64,000 nt of DNA. Origin: Chryseobacterium sp. 52 (GTDB lineage: Bacteria > Bacteroidota > Bacteroidia > Flavobacteriales > Weeksellaceae). The notes beneath the pieces are model-generated. The model ran no database searches. It was not told the DNA's origin and saw nothing but the letters and a program-made list of their open reading frames with translations. Shown one piece after another: positions 16,152 to 25,700 of the stretch (positions within the stretch are counted from its first letter, which is position 1; each line of letters opens with the position of its first letter). The stretch lies in assembly GCF_002754245.1 (NCBI RefSeq), contig NZ_PEEX01000001.1, positions 3,824,001 through 3,888,000 on the forward strand. Direction: 5' to 3'. The translations under genes were made by a program, and so were the position numbers.

Positions 16152-16829
16152 TTATGACGCCGTGTAATGACAGATCCCTTCTAAAAACAGCAGATACCTC
16201 CCCGGCTGATATTCTCCGTAGGAAAACAGGTAGATCGCCTCATTTCTCTTTAGATAATGAATTTCTAATCCATCTGCAGATACATACCTTTCAATACAAC
16301 TATTGACCAGATTGAATGGACTTTCTTTCATTAGGGTATTAAAACTTTTATCCCCTATTTCTTTTTTTAATTCCCGTAGCGGACTGTTGTAAAAATCAAT
16401 GAGCTTGAATTTTTGATTTTCAATGTCAAAAACCTGTTTCAGACCTGTTTCTTCATCTCCGTCAAATAATTTTTGCCTGATTATTTCAATGTTTTCAATC
16501 ATATCGGGATATAATGATATGCCCCAAACGATATCCTGCAGCATGTTTGCATACTCCGTATTGGCTTCTTCACCAAGAAAATTCCTTACAACCATTACGG
16601 CCATTGGATATTTTTGATACGCTTCCTCTTCGGTATATACTGTATGATCATCAATCACCGTTTTCTTTATATCCAGCAATTGACGGTAAAAAGAAATGTT
16701 CATGGAATTATCGGGAAATTGTTCGTATTCTTCTTTGGCCTGTGTTAAAGCTTTTTCAACGATTTCACGGTAGTATTTTTTCGTTAGACGGTCTTCTAAA
16801 TCTATATAAATGGGTGTGTTCTGATTCAT
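16152..16829 (-). CDS. Hypothetical protein of a small-gene cluster
   Basis: 225 aa, soluble and mostly helical: MNQNTPIYIDLEDRLTKKYY, EEEAYQKYPMAVMVVRNFLG, ISLYPDMIENIEIIRQKLFD, then a mixed end (YLFSYGEYQPGRYLLFLEG). No family recognised and no toxin motif seen. It is separated from the neighbours by gaps of about 55-85 nt, so the cluster may be one transcription unit. An immunity or structural role is a guess from context. Confidence 0.58.
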   Translation of the reverse strand: MNQNTPIYIDLEDRLTKKYYREIVEKALTQAKEEYEQFPDNSMNISFYRQLLDIKKTVIDDHTVYTEEEAYQKYPMAVMVVRNFLGEEANTEYANMLQDIVWGISLYPDMIENIEIIRQKLFDGDEETGLKQVFDIENQKFKLIDFYNSPLRELKKEIGDKSFNTLMKESPFNLVNSCIERYVSADGLEIHYLKRNEAIYLFSYGEYQPGRYLLFLEGICHYTAS

Positions 16830-16884
16830 TAAAACTTTGTTTTGGGTGAATTAAGTGGGCAGGAATAATTCCGGAAATTCATCA

Positions 16885-17433
16885 TTAATGAGTATATCGT
16901 CTGATGTTAATTTGATTCTTGTTGATTTCAACACTGTCTGAAGATATCAATTCTACTCCGAAATCCATTTCGTCGATTGAAAAATAAGTGGGTATAGTGC
17001 TGCCTGTGATTTTTTGAGCTTCTTTCCAGCAGGATGTAAACCAATCGTCAAAAACCTCATACTTTTCCTGCTCATATTCTTCCATCATTTCTTCCCATTC
17101 CTCCTCATCCTCAAAGTCATCCTCCAGATCGCTGACAATATCCAGTAAATCTTCTGATTTTGAAAAATAATCATTCAACTCACTTCTTAAGAAATCGTTT
17201 TCTTCCGTAATGGTAAAACCAGCTGCATTAGAGGCAAAAAACACCATAGAAAACCACTCGTGACGGTATTCAAAATTATGTACTGCGATATCACCTTTGC
17301 TAAAAGAGGGAAGCATTAAAATCGTTTTTCCACTGAGGACATTGACCAGCTCAGCAATTATTTTTTCACGAATATCGTTTAAAGCTGACTGCAATATTGC
17401 GTTGGATTTTTTTAGTTCTTGTATTGGTTCCAT
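16885..17433 (-). CDS. Acidic hypothetical protein of a small-gene cluster
   Basis: 182 aa. The N-terminal helix MEPIQELKKSNAILQSALND precedes an alpha/beta part (KTILMLPSFSKGDIAVHNFE, WFSMVFFASNAAGFTITEEN). A very acidic helix follows (LEDDFEDEEEWEEMMEEYEQ), and the end has VFDDWFTSCWKEA and YFSIDEMDFGVELIS. It resembles the size and charge of DUF4303-type immunity proteins, but I cannot confirm a family. No signal peptide. Confidence 0.58.
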   Translation of the reverse strand: MEPIQELKKSNAILQSALNDIREKIIAELVNVLSGKTILMLPSFSKGDIAVHNFEYRHEWFSMVFFASNAAGFTITEENDFLRSELNDYFSKSEDLLDIVSDLEDDFEDEEEWEEMMEEYEQEKYEVFDDWFTSCWKEAQKITGSTIPTYFSIDEMDFGVELISSDSVEINKNQINIRRYTH

Positions 17434-17550
17434 TTGTTATTTTGCTAATTTTAAATCCCTTCATTAAGAGATTGAATAGTCATACTTGTTCATCAACTCA
17501 TTTCAATCCTTATTAAACAATCATTCATTGTATGGCAGAGGTGCCCCGTC

Positions 17551-18237
17551 TTATATAAGTCTATCTGCTATTTTTTCTGCTTCTCCTATATTGTACGCAA
17601 CCCTGTTATCCTGATTGATCAACGTCCTGAAAATACCGATGCAGGCATTAAATAGGTTCTTATCATAATGAACAAGTACCGGAAATAACTGACTGGCCTG
17701 GTAATACCTTTTGTTTTGTAAGGCAGTTTCCATGGCTTGCTCTATTTCGTTTAAAAGCGGCCCGCAATCTTTCTTTAAGAGAAAATCCTTCAGGTTAGAT
17801 TCAAAAAAACGGTCACCATATAGATGTAAAAACTGTTTGATATAAGGATAGAATTCCTGTTCGCTTCTTCCATTGAATGTTGCAATGTACAATGCATTGG
17901 TGATGACATCATACACATTATCTTCATCATGGAGTCTATGCGGCTCAAAGCTTTCTTTTTCGTCCCATTTTTCAGCAATGAACCGGTTAAGGAGATCAAA
18001 TCCTTCCGGTATAGACCATGCGAGTAAAATAAGCATGGCCTGATAAGCCATATATCGGTCTTCATGGTGAAGAAGGTGTTTTAATTTTTCAATCCTGTCA
18101 ATATCTTTTTTTTCAAGGAGTTGTACTTCGCTTAAATCGTATCCTTCATGTCCATCTTCATTATAATAATACAGCAGTTCATGGAGTTCTTTATTCATTT
18201 GATTATGTTTGATAGATTGCTTTACTGTTATTTTCAA
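17551..18237 (-). CDS. HEAT-like helical hypothetical protein
   Basis: 228 aa, all-helical: LLEKKDIDRIEKLKHLLHHE, DRYMAYQAMLILLAWSIPEG, RYYQASQLFPVLVHYDKNLF. The repeated helix pairs suggest a HEAT/ARM-like solenoid, a fold often used by immunity proteins of polymorphic toxins. The first ATG lies 6 nt after the stop of the preceding gene at 18244, consistent with coupling; Met14 is an alternative start. No signal peptide. Function unknown. Confidence 0.6.
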   Translation of the reverse strand: MKITVKQSIKHNQMNKELHELLYYYNEDGHEGYDLSEVQLLEKKDIDRIEKLKHLLHHEDRYMAYQAMLILLAWSIPEGFDLLNRFIAEKWDEKESFEPHRLHDEDNVYDVITNALYIATFNGRSEQEFYPYIKQFLHLYGDRFFESNLKDFLLKKDCGPLLNEIEQAMETALQNKRYYQASQLFPVLVHYDKNLFNACIGIFRTLINQDNRVAYNIGEAEKIADRLI

Positions 18238-18243
18238 TATGAA

Positions 18244-18666
18244 TCACTTCCATCCAACCATTACTTCCAGCCTGTTGGATACTATCCTAGAATATTCAAA
18301 GGTGATATAAAACTTTTCATCTCCGGGAATCCTGAATGAAATTCCTTTGAAGGATAAAACCAGATCACCATCTTCTTCCAAAACCCTGCCCGGTAATTCA
18401 AACCGCATGGTCTCATTGACTGGCAATATATTCATACTCACTTTCTCACTATTATATGCAGGAGACATAAAAGCTCTTTCATAAACTTCTATTTCCTGAT
18501 CCTTTTTGTCGTAGAGCCTGATCCCGTTCCTGGCCAGGCTTCCGGTATCGTTGTTAAAGTAAAATCTCCGTTCTTCACCGCTAAAGTTGGTTACCTCTAT
18601 ATAGAGTATAAAACGATCTTTCTCAAGGTGATAAGAAATATTATGTTTCATGTTTTTAGCGTTCAT
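18244..18666 (-). CDS. Beta-rich hypothetical protein, first of the reverse-strand cluster
   Basis: 140 aa, soluble, predicted beta sandwich: HNISYHLEKDRFILYIEVTN, EERRFYFNNDTGSLARNGIR, MRFELPGRVLEEDGDLVLSF. No signal peptide and no family recognised. It is nearly joined to the HEAT-like gene downstream (6 nt), so the two are likely co-translated and may act together. Confidence 0.58.
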   Translation of the reverse strand: MNAKNMKHNISYHLEKDRFILYIEVTNFSGEERRFYFNNDTGSLARNGIRLYDKKDQEIEVYERAFMSPAYNSEKVSMNILPVNETMRFELPGRVLEEDGDLVLSFKGISFRIPGDEKFYITFEYSRIVSNRLEVMVGWK

Positions 18667-18820
18667 TATGTTGAAATATATGGTTTAAAATATTGATGTA
18701 ATTATTGATCCCGAACAAGGCGTAATTTCATTGAATTAAGGCCCGGATTATAAAATCCAAGCCCTGATTTTTTGAATTGATCCAATCAACGGGCTCATTT
18801 TGTCTTTACAGCGCAGATGA

Positions 18821-19231
18821 TTAATCTAACTTAAAAAAGAAATACACGACCGCTGCCCACTCCTTTTTAATTCCTTTCGCATAACCAATCGTACTACGAC
18901 TGCTGCTTTCTACTGTTCCATCGTCTTTGATGTAGCCAATAGTTGAACGGCTGCTGTTTTCTACCGTTCCGTCTTTTTTAACGTAACCTACGGTAGAACG
19001 GCTTTTGTTTTCTATGGTCCCATCACTTTTGATGTAGCCGATGGTCGAGCGGCTTTTATTCTCAATCGTTCCGTCAGACTTAATATAGCCTACTGTGGAA
19101 CGGCTGCTGTTTTCAATGGTTCCGTCTGATTTGATATAGCCCGTTGTGCTGCGGCTTCCCGATTCTATGGTTTGTGCACTTACAAAGGAAAGACCGAACA
19201 AAAGAAAGCAAATGATTCCTGTTTTTTTCAT
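18821..19231 (-). CDS. Secreted repeat protein (beta-flower type)
   Basis: 136 aa. MKKTGIICFLLFGLSFVSAQ is a clean signal peptide. It is followed by about six near-identical repeats of 17-18 residues with the pattern GYIKSDGTIENSSRSTV, varying mostly at N/K/S before SRST. The short C-terminus ends WAAVVYFFFKLD. The pattern agrees with what NCBI calls a 5-fold beta-flower protein, a small closed ring of repeats, as far as I remember. Cargo and role are unknown. The repeated DNA invites recombination, so copy number may vary between strains. Confidence 0.72.
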   Translation of the reverse strand: MKKTGIICFLLFGLSFVSAQTIESGSRSTTGYIKSDGTIENSSRSTVGYIKSDGTIENKSRSTIGYIKSDGTIENKSRSTVGYVKKDGTVENSSRSTIGYIKDDGTVESSSRSTIGYAKGIKKEWAAVVYFFFKLD

Positions 19232-19305
19232 GATTTTTAAATTTTAATGGGTTATTATTTTTGTTTTTTTTGATGTCTTAAAAATAGCAATTCGTTTTAA
19301 AAAAA

Positions 19306-19335
19306 ACAGCGCCACTTACAAATAAGTAGCACTGT
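19306..19335 (-). terminator. Terminator of the 906-aa RCC1 gene
   Basis: ACAGCGCCACTTA and TAAGTAGCACTGT (two mismatches, CAAA loop), with A-runs on the left that become a U-tract on the reverse strand. It is homologous to the hairpin at 22695-22721. Confidence 0.72.
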
Positions 19336-19373
19336 TTTTTATAGATCTTGCTTCTGTACTTGCATTGTCATGC

Positions 19374-22094
19374 TTATCGCTTGATCACTTTTACCGTTTT
19401 TACAAAGCCGTTCACTGCATTTACTTTCACCAGATAAACTCCTGATGAGAAAGCAGAAATATCAATGGTTCCTTTAGTATCATTGATATCCTTAGTAAGT
19501 ACCTGCTGACCCGCCATATTGTAAACCGCTACAGAAAGAATATTTTGGTCAAACGAAACCGTCAGGATATCCTGTACCGGATTTGGATAGACTTTCAGCT
19601 GATCTATTGTTGCTGAAATTTCCACAACATTTAAAGTACTGCTTGCAGGACAGCCAACAGGCGTAAAAATTGTTTTTTGAAGAGTTGTACCATCTCCCAG
19701 TTGGCCTTTGTCATTAAGACCACAACCTGATAAAAATCCATTAGTATTTATAACAAATCTGTGAAACAAATTGACTGCAACGATTTTTCTATCGGTAGCT
19801 GTTCCTATTTGTGTCGGAACCAATCTGCTGACTTTTGTACCGTCACCAAATTGACCAGAATTATTTTGACCCCATGCCCAAAGTGTACCATCTGTTTTGA
19901 TTCCTCCGGAAGAACTAAAATAGTCAGCATTAATACTCTGCCAATCTGTTGCCGTTCCTATTTGTATTGGAGTGATTTTAGAGACTGTGGTTCCATCGCC
20001 TAACTGTCCATCGGAATTACTTCCCCAGGCCCAAAGCGTTCCATCTGTTTTGATGGCTACCGTGTGAAGAAATCCTCCGGCAGCATTTTTCCAATTCGCA
20101 GCCGTTCCTACTTGAACCGGTATATTTTTATCGGCAGTAGTTCCGTCTCCCAGCTGTCCGGACCCATTATATCCCCATGTCCATAGTGTTCCATCTGTTT
20201 TGATGGCAAGAGTATGTTGTGCACCAGGTGTAACAGTTTTCCAATTATTTGCTGTTCCGATTTGTGTTGGAATATTTCTATTAGTTGTAGTTCCATTGCC
20301 TAATTGCCCATGACCGTTAAGCCCCCAAGCCCAAAGTGTTCCATTTGATTTTATAGCTACCGTATGAAAATCACCAGCAGCAATACTTACCCAATCTGTT
20401 TCTGTTCCGATTCGTGTTGGAATATTTCTGTTAGTTGTAGTTCCATCACCTAATTGGCCGCCTGAATTATATCCCCACGTCCATAGTGTTCCATCTGTTT
20501 TGATGGCTACAGTATGACCATCCCCAGCTGCTATTTTCAGCCAATTATTTCCGGTTCCGATTTGTGTTGGGCTATTTTTCGAAATGGTAGTTCCATCTCC
20601 CAGTTGTCCATCAGCATTAGATCCCCATGTCCATAGTCTTCCGTCTTCTTTGAGCCCTACCGAATGATGAGCTCCTGCACTAACATTTTGCCAACACCCT
20701 GTTGCATTGGCAGGAAGTGTAGTAAAGGATCCTCCCGGTATCCAATTACCCTTGCTGGATACACAATCAGACGCCACCCACCAATAGTAAGTAGTGTTCG
20801 GCAGTAAATTGGTCAAATTGGCTGTTGTAGAAGAAGTATTTCCCTCTATCCCTCCAATAACTGAATTTGTACTATAAAAATATAAATAACCTCCGTTGGG
20901 AGCAGATATTGATGCTGTCCAGTTAATCGTAGCTGTTGTAGGCGTAATGCTGGACGCTGAAAATTGCGTTGGAGGCGCACAATTTGAAGGACAGTCAACA
21001 GGAGTAAACGTATTTCTTTGATTATTTGTACCATCGCCTAGCTGCCCAACATCATTTCGTCCACAAACTTTTAAAAAGCCGTCAATGTTTTTTACAAGAA
21101 CATGATAGCCTCCGGCAGACATCAGCATGTTGTCTGAAGAAGAGCCCACCTGTGCAGGCGATGTAATATTCGGAGCTCCACTTGTCCCTTTACCCAGCTG
21201 TCCAGAGGTATTGTTACCCCATGACCAAAGGGTGCCATCTGTTTTGTTCGCAAAAGTAAAGATAATTCCGGCTGATACATTTAACCAATTGGTTGCGGTT
21301 CCAATTTGTTTTGGTGTATTTCTACTAATAGTACTGCCATCCCCTAATTGTCCATCGGAATTACTTCCCCAAGCCCACAATGTTCCATCTGTTTTAATTC
21401 CTAAAGAGTGAGAATTACCCGTATCGATGCTTTTCCAATTAGCAGCTGTTCCGACCTGGACTGGGGTCGTTCTTGTTGTTGTAGTTCCGTCACCTAGCTG
21501 ACCGTTACTATTATATCCCCAGGCCCAAAGTGTGCCATTTGTTTTCGTAGCAAGACTGTGCAGCCATCCTGTAGCGACACTTTGCCAGTCTGTTGCTGTT
21601 CCTATTTGCGTAGGGATGTTTTTTCCTGTGGTTGTACCATCTCCTAATTGTCCATACACGTTATAACCCCAGGCCCAAAGTGTCCCATCTGTTTTGATGG
21701 CTACTGTATGGTTACCTTCAGTACTAACACTCTGCCAATTCATTTCTATCCCGATTTGAGTTGGACTCAGCCTATCGGTTGTAGTTCCATCTCCCAATTG
21801 TGCATAATGGTTATTTCCCCACGCCCATAGGGTTCCATCTGTTTTGATGGCTACTGTATGAGTGCTTCCTGTTGCTATCTTCAGCCAATTATTTGCCATT
21901 CCGATTGGGATAGGGACATTGGTTTTAATGGTCGTTCCATCTCCGAGTTGTCCGGAAGAATTATTTCCCCAGGACCATAATGTTCCATCTGTTTTTATTC
22001 CTGCCGAATGCTCAGCTCCTGCACTAAGGGTTTGCCAACATTGAGCAAAGGAATGTAAACTAATGAATATCAATAATAAAAATATTTTCCTCAT
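19374..22094 (-). CDS. Secreted RCC1-propeller protein with FN3 spacer and T9SS tail
   Basis: 906 aa. The signal peptide is MRKIFLLLIFISLHSFAQC. Two blocks of RCC1 (BNR-like) repeats follow, each a beta propeller, with the unit HTVAIKTDGTLWAWGxNxxGQLGDGTT recurring every 50 or so residues. They are joined by one FN3-like spacer (PPTQFSASSITPTTATINW to GGSFTTLP). Residues about 835-906 are a type A T9SS sorting domain (LKVYPNPVQDILTVSFD to VKTVKVIKR), so the protein is exported through the type IX system and attached to, or released from, the surface. It appears to be a shortened paralogue of the 2397-aa neighbour. Ligand unknown; adhesion or substrate binding is the usual guess. Confidence 0.9.
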   Translation of the reverse strand: MRKIFLLLIFISLHSFAQCWQTLSAGAEHSAGIKTDGTLWSWGNNSSGQLGDGTTIKTNVPIPIGMANNWLKIATGSTHTVAIKTDGTLWAWGNNHYAQLGDGTTTDRLSPTQIGIEMNWQSVSTEGNHTVAIKTDGTLWAWGYNVYGQLGDGTTTGKNIPTQIGTATDWQSVATGWLHSLATKTNGTLWAWGYNSNGQLGDGTTTTRTTPVQVGTAANWKSIDTGNSHSLGIKTDGTLWAWGSNSDGQLGDGSTISRNTPKQIGTATNWLNVSAGIIFTFANKTDGTLWSWGNNTSGQLGKGTSGAPNITSPAQVGSSSDNMLMSAGGYHVLVKNIDGFLKVCGRNDVGQLGDGTNNQRNTFTPVDCPSNCAPPTQFSASSITPTTATINWTASISAPNGGYLYFYSTNSVIGGIEGNTSSTTANLTNLLPNTTYYWWVASDCVSSKGNWIPGGSFTTLPANATGCWQNVSAGAHHSVGLKEDGRLWTWGSNADGQLGDGTTISKNSPTQIGTGNNWLKIAAGDGHTVAIKTDGTLWTWGYNSGGQLGDGTTTNRNIPTRIGTETDWVSIAAGDFHTVAIKSNGTLWAWGLNGHGQLGNGTTTNRNIPTQIGTANNWKTVTPGAQHTLAIKTDGTLWTWGYNGSGQLGDGTTADKNIPVQVGTAANWKNAAGGFLHTVAIKTDGTLWAWGSNSDGQLGDGTTVSKITPIQIGTATDWQSINADYFSSSGGIKTDGTLWAWGQNNSGQFGDGTKVSRLVPTQIGTATDRKIVAVNLFHRFVINTNGFLSGCGLNDKGQLGDGTTLQKTIFTPVGCPASSTLNVVEISATIDQLKVYPNPVQDILTVSFDQNILSVAVYNMAGQQVLTKDINDTKGTIDISAFSSGVYLVKVNAVNGFVKTVKVIKR

Positions 22095-22600
22095 ATTTCA
22101 ATTTTCATACTATTTTCCTACTCGTATAGCTTTTCGGTTCCGCTTCGTTTAAATGGTTTCTGAACTCCATACAATAGGTCATCTGAATACAAAAACAGTA
22201 ATTTCAATCAACGAATAAGCCTGATTTTAAAACGATTTCGCAGATCAAAGAGTACCATAACTGACACAACATAAAATTTCCTTCAATTTCAAAAAAGGCA
22301 TTTCTCACTTCGGATCGAAAGCCAGATATCAGAATTATTTTTCATCCCTGATATTCGTCATTTGATTTGCGGAGATAATCAAATAAACCTTATGGGTTCT
22401 ATACGAATTGTAGCTCTAAAGAAATTTTGAAGAGTTACTGTTGTTTTAAATTTCCGAAAACAATTAGTTTTGATAAGTTGATAAAAATAAATACAGTGCT
22501 GTTTTGTTCATTTTTATGCTTTAATTGATTTTCAGTTTTAGTTTTCAGTTTTTTATTGGAAACAACGTTACCCGTTATAATGACTTTATGATATTAACTA
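22095..22600 (-). other. Long leader of the RCC1 gene, duplicated upstream of the beta-helix gene
   Basis: No gene lies in this 506-nt stretch between the start codon and the promoter at 22601-22630. On the plus strand it shares, in the same order, several blocks with 31152-31698: ATGGTTTCTGAACTCCATA (22153 and 31222), TGATTTGCGGA (22363 and 31460), TTACTGTTGTTTT and AACAATTAGTTTTGAT. Conservation of a non-coding leader this long points to a regulatory RNA segment or simply a recent duplication. Confidence 0.6.
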
Positions 22601-22630
22601 CAAAAGTATAGTTTTATCATGGATCATCAA
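22601..22630 (-). promoter_or_regulatory. Promoter of the 906-aa RCC1 gene
   Basis: On the reverse strand it reads TTG (22628-22630), 19 nt, TACTTTTG (22601-22608), matching the flavobacterial TTG/TAnnTTTG promoter. The identical arrangement and spacing occur at 31699-31728. Transcription would start about 500 nt before the start codon. Confidence 0.65.
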
Positions 22631-22694
22631 ATACTTAGTAAAAGACAATATGGTTATCGTCCTTGAAAATGTAGCCACCAGGATACTTAAAAAA

Positions 22695-22721
22695 AGCGCC
22701 ACTTAAAAGATAAGTGACGCT
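22695..22721 (-). terminator. Terminator of the 2397-aa RCC1 gene
   Basis: AGCGCCACTTA, AAAGA, TAAGTGACGCT (one mismatch). On the reverse strand it is followed by a run of T. Confidence 0.8.
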
Positions 22722-22762
22722 ATTTTTTATAGATCATGCTTTCGCACTTTCATTGATCATGT

Positions 22763-25700
22763 TTATCGCTTGATCACTTTTACCGTTTTTACGAAATCAT
22801 TCACTGCACTTACTTTCAACAGGTAAACTCCTGATGCGAAAGCAGAAACATCAATGGTTCCTTTAGTATCGTTGATCGCTTTAGTAAGCACATGCTGACC
22901 CGCCGCATTGTAAACCGTAACGGAAAGTATCTTCTGATCAAAAGAAACCGTCAGGATATCATGTACCGGATTTGGATAAACTTTCAGCTGATCCATTTGT
23001 GTTGCAACTTCACCAGTGCTTAAAACTATACCTGTAGGACAGCCAATAGGAACCAATATTTTCCTTTGAATATTGGTACCGTCTCCAACCTGACCATAGT
23101 TATTAATTCCACAGCTTGATAAGAACCCACTGCTATTGATAACAAGCGTATTAGCTGATCCTGCTGCAATAGTTTGCCTATCAGCAGATGATCCTATAAG
23201 TGTAGGTGCATATTTATTGGTTAATGTTCCATCTCCTAACTGTCCATAATTATTATTCCCCCATGTCCAAAGCGTTCCATCAGTTTTGATTGCAGCAGAA
23301 GAACTATTACGGCCAGCATCTATACTGCGCCAATTTGTTGCTGTCCCGATTTGTGTCGGAATGTTGGTTGAACCTGTAGATGTAGTTCCATTTCCAAGCT
23401 CCCCAATGAAATTGCTTCCCCAGGTCCACAGTGTTCCATCAGTTTTTATCCCTACCGAATGACTATGTCCTCCATCAACATTTCTCCAATTCGTAGCCAT
23501 TCCAATTTTAACAGGCACAGTTTTATTGGTCCCGGTTCCATCACCTAGCTCACCATATCCGTTATATCCCCAACCCCAGAGTGTTCCGTTTGTTTGTATG
23601 GCGAAACTATGTTCTGCTCCTGCTGCGACACTTTGCCAGTCCGTTAATGTTCCAATCTGTATAGGCACAGTTTTATTGGTAGTTGTACCATCACCTAATT
23701 GTCCCCAAATATTACGTCCCCAAGCCCAAAGTGTTCCATTTGATTTTAGAGCTATCGTATGATTGTAACCAGAGGCAATACTAACCCAATCCGTTGCTGT
23801 TCCTATTTGCGTTGGGGTAAGTCGTCGTACTGTTGTTCCATCGCCTACTTGTCCATAATCATTATTACCCCATGCCCATAATGTACCGTCTGTTTTTATT
23901 CCTACTGAATGATGAAATCCGACAGCAGTTTTACTCCAATTATTTGCGGTTCCAATTTGTGTCGGGGTATTTTTGCCAAAAATAGTCCCGTTTCCTAATT
24001 CTCCACCGAAATTATCTCCCCACGCCCATAATGTTCCGTCTGTCTTTATTCCTAACGAATGATTATCACCAGCAACAACATTTTTCCAACAGCCAGCTGC
24101 AGCTGTAGGAAGTGTGGTAAAGGAGCCTCCAGCTGTCCAACTACTCTGGCTGGATACGCAATTAGATGCCACCCACCAATAGTAAGTGGTGTTAGGTAAT
24201 AAATTCGTCAAATTGGCCGTAGTAGAAGGAGTAGTTCCATCTATCCCTCCAACAATCGGATTTGTGCTGTAAAGGTACAGGTACCCTCCATTGGGAGCTG
24301 ATATTGGCGCCCCCCAGTTAAGCGTAGCCGTTCCGGAAGTGATATTGGAAGTATACATCTGAGACGGAGAGACACAGGTTTCAATACATGCAATAGAAAC
24401 AAATGCGTTCTTTTTAACAAGAGTTCCATCTCCTAACTGGCCTACTTCATTGGCACCTGCTGCTTTCAGGAAGCCATCCGTATTTAAAGCTAATGTATAA
24501 TATCCTCCTGCAGAGATTACGCTAAAATCATTAGCATTTGAAATAGAAAACGTGTTTGAATTATTGTTGGTCGTGCTATTAGCCAGCTGACCAAAATAAT
24601 TATACCCACAGGCAAACATATTTCCGGTTGTCATTATTCCTACTGTATGATGTCCTCCTGCATCAACGCTTTGAACTCCATCAGAGACAAGTGTCGGTAC
24701 TAATCTGTTGACATAGGTGCCGTCACCAAGCTGTCCCTGGCTATTGTCTCCCCATGTATACAGTATTCCATTTGCTGTTTTCGCCGCAGCATGCATAAAT
24801 CCGGCAGAAACATCAGCCCAGTCAGTATTGGTTCCGATTTGCTTAGGTACGTTTCTTTGTGTTGTTGTCCCGTCGCCCAGCTGACCATTGTTATTATATC
24901 CCCATGCCCAAAGTGTACCGCCGGTTTTTACCGCAAGAGAAAAATCAGTTCCTGCTGCAATACTTCGCCAATCGGTTGCAGTTCCTATTTGGGTAGGTAC
25001 ATTCTTATCTGTAGACGTTCCGTCACCTAACTGGCCATACTGGTTACTTCCCCAGGCCCAAAGTGTTCCATCTGTTTTTACAGCTAATGTCTGTCTTTTA
25101 CCAGTCGCAGCATCTGCCCAGTCGGCAGCTGTCCCGATTTGTGTAGGTGTCGTTTTATTCACAGTGGTTCCGTTTCCTAATTGCCCTACCGAGTTATATC
25201 CCCAGGACCAAAGCGTTCCATCTGTTTTAAGTGCCACTGAATACTGAGAACCTGCCACAATTTTCTTCCAGTTGTTTGCTGTCCCTATCTGCATAGGAAC
25301 ATTTCTATCAGCGGTTGTTCCATCACCTAACTGGCCATACTGGTTGCTTCCCCAGGCCCAAAGTGTTCCATCTGATTTGATTCCTAATGAATGCGTTTCA
25401 CCGGCCATAATTTTTTGCCAGCAACCTGCCGGAGGGAGCGTAGTGAAAGATCCTCCCTGTACCCAGCTGCTTTGGCTGGATCCGCAATTAGATGCCATCC
25501 ACCAATAATAGGTCGTATTAGGCATTAGATTGGTAATATCAGCTGTTGTAGCAATCGTATTTCCATTAGGACTTCCCATCGTTGAAGAAGTACCATAGGC
25601 ATAGATATATCCTCCTGCAGGCGCTGTTGCCAGTGGTGACCAGTTAAGCGTAGCCGTTGTAGAAGTGATATTGGAAGTAGATAGCTGACTTGGAGGATTA

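Noticed and set aside
22095..22600. Duplicated leader considered as a decayed gene
   Set aside because: All frames are broken in both copies and no shared reading frame is conserved, so a non-coding leader fits better.
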